A stretch of DNA of 21,338 nucleotides from a virus: IMG/VR virus record IMGVR_UViG_3300022752_000454, positions 1 through 21,338 of that record; one strand, 5' to 3'. Positions 1 through 6,570 of this stretch are shown here, one piece after another (the first letter of the stretch is position 1; every line of letters begins with the position of its first letter). The position numbers and the translations under genes are program-made. The notes under the pieces were generated by a model. That model was not told the DNA's origin. It did not search any database and worked only from the letters and a program-made list of their open reading frames with translations.

Positions 1-65
1 TAGAACAAGATCTTTTAAAAACCTTAAATCCAATTAATAATATAAATTTACACTAAAGGAAAAGT

Positions 66-440
66 ATGGCAACTCAAACAGCGTGGACAGATGAACTCAA
101 AGCTAAAGTTATTGAAATGTATGAACAAGCAGGTCCAACACCTGAAAATTCAACTGAAATCTGCAAAGATATCGCAGAGGAAATTGAAATGTCACCTAAT
201 GGCGTACGCATGGTACTTGTACAGGCTGGAGTCTACGTTAAAAAAGACCCAAGTGCCGGTTCAACTAAGACAACTAAAACTGCGACAGAAGGCGGTAGTA
301 AGCGAGTCTCAAAAGAAACTAGCATTGCTGAACTCAAAGCCGCGATTACCGCAAAAGGCGGACCCATTGATGAGGATATCCTTAGCAAACTCACTGGTAA
401 AGCAGCAGTATATTTTACCCAAGTATTAAAAGCAAATTAA
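66..440 (+). CDS. Small putative HTH DNA-binding protein (related to the D5-like protein)
   Basis: Encodes 124 aa. It opens with a W-T-D-E segment (W7) followed by a predicted helical region to about residue 60, ending in a recognition-helix-like stretch SPNGVRMVLVQAGVYVKK. This has the same layout as the repeats of the protein at 5436-6185 (W/F-T/S-D/E start, then a basic helix), so the two are probably paralogues. Residues 61-85 are a Thr/Ser/Lys-rich linker and the C-terminus is a short helical tail. The start is supported by the Shine-Dalgarno AAAGGA at 55-60. Five of six Leu codons are CTC/CTT and Arg codons are CGC/CGA, unlike the TTA/AGA-rich neighbours, which suggests high expression. 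An intrinsic terminator follows immediately. Role is inferred: an abundant phage DNA-binding or transcription-control protein. No homologue could be searched. Confidence 0.75.
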   Translation: MATQTAWTDELKAKVIEMYEQAGPTPENSTEICKDIAEEIEMSPNGVRMVLVQAGVYVKKDPSAGSTKTTKTATEGGSKRVSKETSIAELKAAITAKGGPIDEDILSKLTGKAAVYFTQVLKAN

Positions 441-444
441 TATT

Positions 445-465
445 GGCGGCCTAGTGCCGCCTTTT
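445..465 (+). terminator. Intrinsic terminator after the first HTH gene
   Basis: A GC-rich 6-bp perfect stem (GGCGGC at 445-450 with GCCGCC at 456-461) and a 5-nt loop is followed by TTTTATTATT. It starts 4 nt after the stop codon. The next gene's ribosome-binding site begins at about 470, so there is no room for a new promoter downstream; downstream expression must come from read-through or an upstream site. Confidence 0.8.
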
Positions 466-481
466 ATTATTGGAGAAATTG

Positions 482-1102
482 ATGGCAAAGCGTCGTAAAA
501 CTGATCTTGAGCTAGAAAAGATGACTGATGCAAATATTGCTAAGGTTATCAAATTATTAGAACCACAAGATGGTAAACCTATAACTAAAAAAGATGCTTG
601 TCAAATATTAGGTATGTCTTATAATACAACTAGACTAGCTAGTATTATTGAAGAATTTAAACAAAAACAGCTACGTATAGCCGAACAAAAAGCTAAATTA
701 CGTGGTAAGCCTATTACTAACAGTGAACGAATTAATATTATTCAAGAATACTTAAGTGGTGCAACTGTTGAAAGTATTAGTAAAATGACTTATCGTGGTT
801 CACATCTTATTAAGCAAGTATTAGAGGATAATAGTGTACCCATACGTCAAACAGGGCACAACTATTTTACTCCGCAGCTAATACCCGACGGCGCTATACG
901 TGATAGATTTCAACTAGATGAAATAGTTTATAGTGCGCGCTATGATAGCATGGCTAAAATTAGAAGCGAAAAGTTAGACCCTAAACATGGGTATATATAC
1001 TCTTTATGGCTATTAAGTGAACGCTGGTTGCAGTGGTGTTGGCAACCAGCGTATGAACTCGCAAGTTTAGAACACTTAAGAAAAATTGGTATAGCAGTAT
1101 AG
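482..1102 (+). CDS. Putative HTH regulatory/DNA-binding protein, function unknown
   Basis: Encodes 206 aa from ATG 482, chosen because GGAG at 472-475 lies 6 nt upstream; an in-frame TTG at 470 overlaps that site and is unlikely. Two HTH-like segments are visible: about residues 34-58 (ITKKDACQILGMSYNTT followed by a helix) and about 71-115 (ITNSERINIIQEYLSGATVE, then a basic helix). A Lys/Gln/Arg-rich helix joins them. The C-terminal 80 residues are different, with clustered aromatics (SERWLQWCWQPAYE), perhaps a small beta domain. Arg codons are mostly CGN. It lies between a terminator and the GH130-like/FkbM cassette. I do not recognise the family; sequence-specific DNA binding is inferred only from the helix patterns. 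The 3' end carries a perfect 11-bp inverted repeat (1021-1052). Confidence 0.75.
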   Translation: MAKRRKTDLELEKMTDANIAKVIKLLEPQDGKPITKKDACQILGMSYNTTRLASIIEEFKQKQLRIAEQKAKLRGKPITNSERINIIQEYLSGATVESISKMTYRGSHLIKQVLEDNSVPIRQTGHNYFTPQLIPDGAIRDRFQLDEIVYSARYDSMAKIRSEKLDPKHGYIYSLWLLSERWLQWCWQPAYELASLEHLRKIGIAV

Positions 1103-1124
1103 TTAATTAATTTATAGGAAATAA

Positions 1125-2105
1125 ATGACATTTTGTAAAAAAATTTTAGAATCTGGTGGTACTATACACCCAATAACTCTACCATTTAATTTAACTAATG
1201 GTACAGGAATATTTAATCCTAGTGTATTCTATGATAAAGATACTGATAAATTATATATAAACATTAGACATTGTCAAGTTACACTCTATCACTCGGAAGA
1301 AGGCATATTTGAAAGTTATTGGGGACCACTACACTATGGTCATCCAGAAAACGACATTACACTAACAACTACTAATTATTTTGGAGAATTAGATCCTAGT
1401 ACGTTTGAATATAAATTTATATCTAAAGTAGATACTAGTTTATTAGATACTAAACCTATTTGGGATTTTGTAGGGTTAGAAGATTGCAGAATAGTTAAAT
1501 GGAATGATAAAATATATGTAAGTGGTGTACGCAGAGATACTACAACAAACGGTCAAGGCAGAATAGAATTATCTGAGCTAAATATTGAGAATAATATTGT
1601 AAAAGAAATATCTAGAAACAGATTGCAACCACCCAATGAAAGTAGCTATTGTGAAAAAAATTGGATGCCAGTAATTGATAAACCTTTAGAATATGTAAAG
1701 TGGTGTAATCCTACAGAGGTTGTAAAAGTAGATTTAAATGTAAATAAAGCTAATCAAATCTTTTTAGGAAAAAGTTTTTGGTATCCTAGAGATTTTCGTG
1801 GAGGTTCACAAGTAATTAATCTAAATGATAATTATAGATTTTGTTGTGTACATACGGTAAATCTTTTTAATTCTGAACAAGGAAGAAAAAATGCTATATA
1901 TAGGCATTGTTTTATTGTTTGGGATAAAGAATGGAACTTAATTAAGTATACACCAGAATTTACATTTTTAGATGCTAAAATAGAATTTTGTGCTGGTATG
2001 ACAAAATATAAAGATAAATTTATATTGACATTTGGTATGCAGGATAATAGCTCATATCTAATAACTATACCAGAAAAAATAATGGAAACAATATGTCTAG
2101 AATAA
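1125..2105 (+). CDS. GH130-like five-bladed beta-propeller protein (mannoside phosphorylase/hydrolase superfamily)
   Basis: Encodes 326 aa, the usual size of a glycoside hydrolase family 130 domain. Motifs run in the family order: FNPSVFYD near residue 30, GLEDCR at 117-122 (GH130 typically G-x-E-D-P-R, so Pro is replaced by Cys), EKNWMP at 177-182, RGGSQ at 225-229, and EFCAGM at 287-292 followed by LTFGMQD. GH130 enzymes phosphorolyse or hydrolyse beta-mannosides; related viral and glycosyltransferase-linked proteins have unproven activity. There is no signal peptide, so it acts in the cytoplasm or on the virion. Shine-Dalgarno AGGAA is at 1116-1120. It overlaps the next gene by 13 nt, so the two are probably translationally coupled. 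Ten of 12 Arg codons are AGA/AGG, unlike the core replication genes, consistent with separate acquisition. Fold assignment is likely; catalytic activity is uncertain. Confidence 0.7.
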   Translation: MTFCKKILESGGTIHPITLPFNLTNGTGIFNPSVFYDKDTDKLYINIRHCQVTLYHSEEGIFESYWGPLHYGHPENDITLTTTNYFGELDPSTFEYKFISKVDTSLLDTKPIWDFVGLEDCRIVKWNDKIYVSGVRRDTTTNGQGRIELSELNIENNIVKEISRNRLQPPNESSYCEKNWMPVIDKPLEYVKWCNPTEVVKVDLNVNKANQIFLGKSFWYPRDFRGGSQVINLNDNYRFCCVHTVNLFNSEQGRKNAIYRHCFIVWDKEWNLIKYTPEFTFLDAKIEFCAGMTKYKDKFILTFGMQDNSSYLITIPEKIMETICLE

Positions 2106-3337
2106 GAGATTTTTTATACAGTTATATTTATAATCCTAGTACGAACAATAAACTTTTATTAGCAGAAGAATATTTTTTACAACAACAGTATGCAGCTGCT
2201 CTTTCATTTTTTCTAAAAACTGCTGAATCTACAGACGATAAAAATCTACAATATTATTGTTTAATAAAATGTGCAAAGTGTTTGGAAATTCCAGGTAATA
2301 GAAAACATAGTGTTACTACACTTTATAAACATGCAGTAAATATTTTACCAGAAAGACCAGAGGCATACTACTGTATAAGTCAATCTTATGAATTATATAA
2401 AGATTGGTATGACGCATATACCTTTGCTAATTTAGGGCTACAAAAAGAATTTATATTAGATAATTATAGTAAAAAATTGAATTTTACTGGCAAATATTTA
2501 TTTATTTTTCAAAAAGCTATAGCTGCTTGGCATATAGGCAGAGGACAAGAATCTAGAAATTTGCTACAGGTACTAATACACGAATATTTTGATAAATTAG
2601 ATCAAGTTCATAGAGATTTAGTTATTAAAAATGCTACTAGTTTAGGTATTGGTCCTATGGGTGTATGTAATGTACCTTATATTAAAAACGAAAACAATCT
2701 TAGATTTAATTTTAAAAATTGGAATATTATAGATAAAAATTATTCTCAAGTTTTACAAGATATATTTGTACTTAGCATGTTAGATGGTAAATATAATGGA
2801 ACTTATTTAGAAATAGGTAGTGGAGATCCCTATCATTTAAATAATACATATCTACTAGAAAGTGTATTTGATTGGACAGGTAAGGGCATAGAAATTCAAA
2901 AAGAATTGTGTGATAAACACAGTTCTAGAAAAAATGAAGTTTTATGTAAAAATGCACTAGAAATAGATTATGAAGAACTATTATCTAGTATTACTTCAAC
3001 TAATAATATAGATTATTTACAATTAGATTGTGAGCCTCCTGAAACAACTTATAAAATAATGACTAAAATACCTTTTGATAAATATAAGTTTGCTGTAATA
3101 ACTTATGAGCACGATCATTATATAGATGCTACTAGACAATATAGAAAAAAATCTAGAGAATTTTTAACTAGTAAGGGCTATTTATTAGTTGTTAATGATA
3201 TTTCTCCAGAAGGTAAATGTAGTTTTGAAGATTGGTGGATTCATCCTGATTTGATAAATCAAGAAATATTAGAAATTATGATTGACAATGACTTATCAAA
3301 AATAAAAAATATAAAACACTATATGTATGGACAGTAA
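2093..3337 (+). CDS. TPR-repeat protein with C-terminal FkbM-type SAM methyltransferase domain
   Basis: Encodes 414 aa in two parts. Residues about 15-190 are helical with TPR-like repeats (AEEYFLQQQYAAALSFFLKT; PERPEAYYCISQSYELYKDW), a scaffold often fused to glycan-modifying enzymes. Residues about 215-400 match FkbM-family methyltransferases: YSQVLQD at 217-223, the SAM-binding strand and loop YLEIGSGDP at 238-246, NNTYLLE, then IDYLQLDCEPPE. FkbM proteins O-methylate sugars or polyketides using S-adenosylmethionine. With the preceding GH130-like gene, the likely substrate is a glycan (host surface polysaccharide or a glycosylated phage component); that is inference. All 12 Arg codons are AGA, the most extreme bias in the window. 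The start overlaps the previous gene by 13 nt and the end overlaps the PC4-like gene by 11 nt. Confidence 0.8.
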   Translation: MSRIRDFLYSYIYNPSTNNKLLLAEEYFLQQQYAAALSFFLKTAESTDDKNLQYYCLIKCAKCLEIPGNRKHSVTTLYKHAVNILPERPEAYYCISQSYELYKDWYDAYTFANLGLQKEFILDNYSKKLNFTGKYLFIFQKAIAAWHIGRGQESRNLLQVLIHEYFDKLDQVHRDLVIKNATSLGIGPMGVCNVPYIKNENNLRFNFKNWNIIDKNYSQVLQDIFVLSMLDGKYNGTYLEIGSGDPYHLNNTYLLESVFDWTGKGIEIQKELCDKHSSRKNEVLCKNALEIDYEELLSSITSTNNIDYLQLDCEPPETTYKIMTKIPFDKYKFAVITYEHDHYIDATRQYRKKSREFLTSKGYLLVVNDISPEGKCSFEDWWIHPDLINQEILEIMIDNDLSKIKNIKHYMYGQ

Positions 3338-3608
3338 TATATTATATGAAAGACTAATAGAAGAAAATTTAGAAAAAGGCTTTCAGGTTAAACTAGTAGT
3401 TAATGATTTTAGAGACATTACTTATATACAATTACGAAAATATTTTTTAAGCTATGAAGGTGAATGGCTTCCTAGTCGCGAAGGAGTTAGTATACCTGCT
3501 AGTATAGAAAATATACATCAACTACTATACGGATTATTAGACATCTGCGCTAGTGCAGAGGGCGAACAAGTAATTAAATTTTTTCACGATAAGATAATAA
3601 AAAAATAA
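3327..3608 (+). CDS. PC4-like (transcription coactivator p15) single-stranded DNA-binding protein
   Basis: Encodes 93 aa with the PC4 signature across residues 20-72: FRDITYIQLRKYF (28-40), then the Gly/Glu turn SYEGEWLPSREGVSIP (42-57), then the amphipathic helix HQLLYGLLDI. PC4-fold proteins are homodimers that bind and unwind single-stranded DNA. Phage T5 encodes a homologue implicated in recombination-dependent replication, and this gene sits beside a T5-type split ligase, so the same role is likely. The ATG lies inside the end of the methyltransferase gene (11-nt overlap) with no strong Shine-Dalgarno, so it may be translated by coupling; a weak candidate promoter (TTGACA at 3282) lies just upstream. 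Confidence in the fold is high because the conserved basic/aromatic strand pattern is complete. Confidence 0.82.
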   Translation: MDSNILYERLIEENLEKGFQVKLVVNDFRDITYIQLRKYFLSYEGEWLPSREGVSIPASIENIHQLLYGLLDICASAEGEQVIKFFHDKIIKK

Positions 3609-3609
3609 C

Positions 3610-3638
3610 TTGAACTATATGTTATAAACTGTTATAAT
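3610..3638 (+). promoter_or_regulatory. Sigma70-like promoter for ligase subunit A (leaderless transcript predicted)
   Basis: TTGAAC (3610-3615), 17-bp spacer, TATAAT (3633-3638). The expected start site is 3645 or 3646 and the ligase ATG begins at 3646, so the mRNA would begin at or one base before the start codon. No Shine-Dalgarno is present. The heptamer GTTATAA occurs twice, 10 bp apart (3621 and 3631), the second overlapping the -10. Confidence 0.8.
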
Positions 3639-3645
3639 ATAATTT

Positions 3646-4599
3646 ATGAATAAATTACACAAATACCTAGACGAAGCAAGTAAAGCCTATTATCAAGGCA
3701 ATCCAATTATTAATGACTTAGTATTTGATATATTAGCAGATAGTTGTGGCTATAACAAAGTAGGTGCACAAATACATGGCCGCAAGGCCAAACACGCCTA
3801 TCAAATGTATAGTTTGCAGAAGTGGTATTCTGATGAAGGCCGTGAAAATCCACTTAAAGATGAACAAGTTACTACTAGTATTAAATTAGATGGGGCTGCC
3901 ATTAGTTTACTATATCTACACGGTAATTTAGCTATGGCTATTACTCGTGGTGATGGAGTTGAGGGTCAACTAATCACAGACAAAATGTATGAGTTCGGTA
4001 ACTTAGTTCCACTAAAAATAAATAGCAATCATAAACTACAAATTACTGGCGAAATCGCCGCACCAAAACATATTGAAAATGCCCGTAACTATGCTGCAGG
4101 CTCACTAAACTTAAAAGATTTAGCAGAATTTCGGACTCGTGCCATACAGTTTTTTGCTTATCAAATAAGTCCACTGGTAAATAAAAGTTGGGTTGATGAT
4201 ATGCTTTGGCTAAAAAGTAATGGGTTTAATACTGTTTTAGAACCAGACTTAGACAAAATCTATCCTACAGATGGACTAGTAGTACGTGTAGTAGATAATA
4301 ATAGATTTGAACAATTGGGTTATACTAGTAAACATCCTCGTGGCGCTTATGCAGTTAAAGAGCGCGCTAAACATGTAGAAACCAAACTTATTGGAGTAGA
4401 GTGGAATGTTGGTAAAACTGGCAAGGTAACTCCAACAGCTTTACTAGAACCAGTATATATTGGCGATGCACTGGTTAGCCGAGCCACACTCAACAATCCT
4501 GGATTTATCGAAGCCCTAGATCTCAAGATTGGCGATACTGTAGCTGTAGCACGTAGTGGCGAAATCATACCATGCATACTGCATAAGGTTGATGCATAA
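3646..4599 (+). CDS. ligA: NAD+-dependent DNA ligase, subunit A (adenylation and OB domains)
   Basis: Encodes 317 aa, the N-terminal half of a bacterial LigA-type ligase. A shortened Ia region is recognisable (AYYQGNPIINDLVFDIL, residues 14-30), followed by HAYQMYSLQKWY. The adenylated lysine is K80 in the motif IKLDGAAISLLY; ITRGDGVEGQ follows. The OB fold carries GKTGKVTPTALLEPVYIGD and ATLNN, then IGDTVAVARSGEIIP. The protein stops exactly where the zinc finger would begin in a single-chain LigA (about 670 aa); the remaining domains are encoded at 4679-5443. This split is the T5 phage arrangement. The complex seals nicks, including Okazaki fragments, using NAD+. It is driven by its own promoter at 3610-3638 with a leaderless start. 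No frameshift joins the halves: 79 nt and a second promoter lie between them. Confidence 0.93.
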   Translation: MNKLHKYLDEASKAYYQGNPIINDLVFDILADSCGYNKVGAQIHGRKAKHAYQMYSLQKWYSDEGRENPLKDEQVTTSIKLDGAAISLLYLHGNLAMAITRGDGVEGQLITDKMYEFGNLVPLKINSNHKLQITGEIAAPKHIENARNYAAGSLNLKDLAEFRTRAIQFFAYQISPLVNKSWVDDMLWLKSNGFNTVLEPDLDKIYPTDGLVVRVVDNNRFEQLGYTSKHPRGAYAVKERAKHVETKLIGVEWNVGKTGKVTPTALLEPVYIGDALVSRATLNNPGFIEALDLKIGDTVAVARSGEIIPCILHKVDA

Positions 4600-4631
4600 T
4601 TTTACAGCTTAGGGGTAGATAAAATTTTAGC

Positions 4632-4660
4632 TTGTAACAGAAAACTAATTACTGTATAAT
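4632..4660 (+). promoter_or_regulatory. Sigma70-like promoter for ligase subunit B
   Basis: TTGTAA (4632-4637), 17-bp spacer, perfect TATAAT (4655-4660) in the 79-nt gap between the two ligase genes. The expected start is near 4667, giving a leader of only about 10-12 nt with no Shine-Dalgarno before ATG 4679. Confidence 0.7.
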
Positions 4661-4678
4661 AATATCTTAAGTTGATAA

Positions 4679-5443
4679 ATGAATATGAAGATACAAATAC
4701 CAACACATTGTCCTTGTTGCAATTATCCTCTGGAATTAATAAATTCTCAATTGTTTTGCCGCAACCAGGCTTGTGATGCTCAGTTACTAAAAAGAGTTGA
4801 ACATTTTTGTAAAACTATGGGCATTAAGGGTATGGGCACTAAAACTATTGAAAAGCTAGAATTAGCTGATATTACAGAACTGTACTATCTAGATGTAGAT
4901 CAGTTAGCTAAACAATTAGGTAGTCAAAAAATTGCTGAAAAATTAATTAGTGAATTAGATCGTAGTCGTAGTGCTAACTTACAACAAGTATTAGCTAGTA
5001 TGAGTATACCACTAGTAGGAAATACAGCAAGTATAAAAATTTGTAGTGTAGTTAATCATATTAGTGAAATCAATATAGAAACCTGTAAAAAAGCTGGATT
5101 AGGTGATAAAGTAACACAAAATCTATTAAATTGGTTAGAGACAGAATTTCCAGAAATGAAAGAATTTTTACCTTTTTCATTTCAAAGTGAAATACCTATA
5201 GTAAACACTAATAATAAAAATGTGTGTATTACAGGTAAATTATCGTCCTTTAAAACAAAAGCCGAAGCATATAAAATATTAGTTAATAATGGATTTAATA
5301 TAACAGAATCTGTAACAAAAACTACGGACTATTTAGTTGATGAGGAAGGTAATAGTAGTACAAAACGTAAAAAGGCCGACGAACTCGGCATTAAAATTAT
5401 TACAAACTTAAATAACTTTTTAAGAGAACTAAAAAATGACTGA
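4679..5443 (+). CDS. ligB: NAD+-dependent DNA ligase, subunit B (zinc finger, HhH and BRCT domains)
   Basis: Encodes 254 aa, the C-terminal half of a LigA-type ligase. The Cys4 zinc finger is C11-x2-C14 and C27-x4-C32 (FCRNQAC), followed by the helix-hairpin-helix region (VEHFCKTMGIKGMGTKTIEK; later LASMSIPLVGNTASIK). Residues about 180-252 form a BRCT domain starting NKNVCITGKLSSF and containing TTDYLVDEEGNSSTKRKKA. It has no adenylation domain and must pair with subunit A. The region supplies nick recognition and DNA encirclement. It has its own promoter; an in-frame ATG at 4685 is an alternative start. The 3' end overlaps the D5-like gene by 8 nt, so ligase B and the D5-like protein are probably co-transcribed. 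Separate promoters for the two halves allow different subunit doses, an oddity for an obligate heterodimer. Confidence 0.9.
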   Translation: MNMKIQIPTHCPCCNYPLELINSQLFCRNQACDAQLLKRVEHFCKTMGIKGMGTKTIEKLELADITELYYLDVDQLAKQLGSQKIAEKLISELDRSRSANLQQVLASMSIPLVGNTASIKICSVVNHISEINIETCKKAGLGDKVTQNLLNWLETEFPEMKEFLPFSFQSEIPIVNTNNKNVCITGKLSSFKTKAEAYKILVNNGFNITESVTKTTDYLVDEEGNSSTKRKKADELGIKIITNLNNFLRELKND

Positions 5444-6185
5444 AAAAACAAAAAAATGGTCTGACGCTACAGTTGATAAACTTATGAAACTTATTGGAAC
5501 ACAGCGTCCTGTAAGTGTGAACACTGTTGAATATGTTGTAGATCAACTTGGTGAAGGATTTACAGCTCGTAGTGTTGCAAGTAAACTTCGTCAACTTGAA
5601 GTAGAAGTTTCTAGCATGGCTAAAGAAAAAGTAAGTGCATTTACTGAAGATGAAGGCGCTGAACTTGCAGAATTTGTTATTAGTAATAATAGCAAATTTA
5701 CTTACAAGCAAATTGCTGAGCAATTTATGGAAGGTAAATTTACAGCAAAACAAATTCAAGGCAAATTGCTTGCACTAGAACTTACAGGTAGTGTTAAACC
5801 TGCTGAAAAAGTAGAAGTAGCTCGTACTTACACTGATAGTGAAGAAGCTAAGTTTATTCAAATGGCAGAACGTGGTGCATATATCGAAGATATTGCTGCC
5901 GCACTCAATAAAACAGTTGCAAGCGTTCGTGGTAAAGCTCTTAGCTTAACTCGTAAGGGTCAAATTGCTAAAATTCCTACTCAGAAAAATAGTTACGCTA
6001 AAGAAACAGTTGATCCTGTTAATGCACTAGGAAATAAAATTCATAGTATGACGGTTGCAGAAATTGCAGCTGCTATTGATAAAACTGAACGCGGTCTTAA
6101 AACGCTTTTAACACGTCGTGGAATTAAAGTTGCAGATTATGATGGTGCTGCTAAGCGTGCTAAAGCAGAGGCTAAAGCAGCCTAG
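5436..6185 (+). CDS. T5 D5-like abundant DNA-binding protein with four HTH-type repeats
   Basis: Encodes 249 aa built of four similar segments, each ending in a basic recognition-like helix: residues 8-57 (FTARSVASKLRQLEV), 69-116 (FTAKQIQGKLLALEL), 132-173 (TVASVRGKALSLTR) and a shorter 192-232 (TERGLKTLLTRRG). A basic Ala/Lys-rich tail closes the protein. Position just after split ligase and upstream of DnaB helicase matches gene D5 of T5, whose product binds double-stranded DNA cooperatively and is needed for replication and the transcription switch. Orthology is inferred from synteny, size and DNA-binding character, not alignment. Codon use is strongly biased: 11 of 17 Leu are CTT and 10 of 11 Arg are CGT with no AGA, indicating very high expression. 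It overlaps ligB by 8 nt and ends 32 nt before a strong terminator. Confidence 0.75.
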   Translation: MTEKTKKWSDATVDKLMKLIGTQRPVSVNTVEYVVDQLGEGFTARSVASKLRQLEVEVSSMAKEKVSAFTEDEGAELAEFVISNNSKFTYKQIAEQFMEGKFTAKQIQGKLLALELTGSVKPAEKVEVARTYTDSEEAKFIQMAERGAYIEDIAAALNKTVASVRGKALSLTRKGQIAKIPTQKNSYAKETVDPVNALGNKIHSMTVAEIAAAIDKTERGLKTLLTRRGIKVADYDGAAKRAKAEAKAA

Positions 6186-6216
6186 TTTACTATACTAATG
6201 TAGCAATATAATTGAT

Positions 6217-6256
6217 GGGCTGGGAGTTCTATTTTGCTCCCAGCCTTTTCTACTTT
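6217..6256 (+). terminator. Intrinsic terminator after the D5-like gene
   Basis: A 9-bp perfect stem (GGCTGGGAG at 6218-6226 with CTCCCAGCC at 6237-6245), 10-nt loop, then TTTTCTACTTTTT. It is the strongest hairpin in the window. The next gene starts at 6269 with no clear promoter between, so it may act as an attenuator separating abundant D5-like mRNA from the fork enzymes. Confidence 0.88.
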
Positions 6257-6268
6257 TTAGGTATATAA

Positions 6269-6568
6269 ATGAAGGTTACAATTACTTATCATGATAATCA
6301 AAGTTTTACTGTAGAAGAAATTGTAAAACAAGCTATTCATAATTATGGTAAATGTGCTAAAATAGAAATAATGCCGGAGTCTACACTAGCATATGATTAT
6401 ATTTATTTTGGTTTGCAACAATTAATAACCCATGAACAGCTTAGCCTATTATTTGAAAAAGATTCTAAATATCAACAAGATATTAAACGACTACGACAAG
6501 AAATATTATATAAAGTAACAGAAATTATAGATCAAGTAATAATTGATAATGAAGCGAAAGTAGGCTAA
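6269..6568 (+). CDS. Conserved-context protein of unknown function (99 aa)
   Basis: Encodes 99 aa. The N-terminal 55 residues look like a small alpha/beta fold (MKVTITYHDNQSFTVEEIVK, then KIEIMPES); the C-terminal half is a long charged amphipathic helix (residues about 58-95, with YQQDIKRLRQEILYKVTEII), suggesting a coiled-coil or dimerisation segment. No catalytic motif is visible and I do not recognise the family. It is the first gene after the D5 terminator and lies 2 nt upstream of the DnaB-type helicase. A helicase-accessory role would fit the position but is speculative. The ribosome-binding site is weak (AGG at 6259-6261). Confidence 0.7.
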   Translation: MKVTITYHDNQSFTVEEIVKQAIHNYGKCAKIEIMPESTLAYDYIYFGLQQLITHEQLSLLFEKDSKYQQDIKRLRQEILYKVTEIIDQVIIDNEAKVG

Positions 6569-6570
6569 AG

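Noticed and set aside
15-43. Promoter before the first HTH gene (TTAAAA, 17 bp, TAATAT)
   Set aside because: Both hexamers are poor matches in a very AT-rich leader; cannot be separated from background.
470-484. TTG 470 as the start of the 206-aa HTH gene
   Set aside because: It overlaps the Shine-Dalgarno GGAG that serves ATG 482.
3282-3312. TTGACA at 3282-3287 as a promoter for the PC4-like gene
   Set aside because: The -35 is perfect but no acceptable -10 lies 16-18 bp downstream (AAAAAT at 17 bp, AAATAT only at 19 bp).
3777-3790. Small hairpin with a GCAA tetraloop inside ligA (TGGCC/GGCCA)
   Set aside because: Only a 5-bp stem within coding sequence and no flanking signal.
4347-4577. 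Open frame on the minus strand within ligA, and similar frames opposite the polymerase, dut and nrdJ genes
   Set aside because: They lie wholly within well-supported genes, lack ribosome-binding sites and resemble no protein family.
6186-6212. Possible promoter with TATAAT at 6207-6212 before the D5 terminator
   Set aside because: No -35 at the right distance (TTTACT gives a 15-bp spacer), and transcription would start inside the terminator stem.
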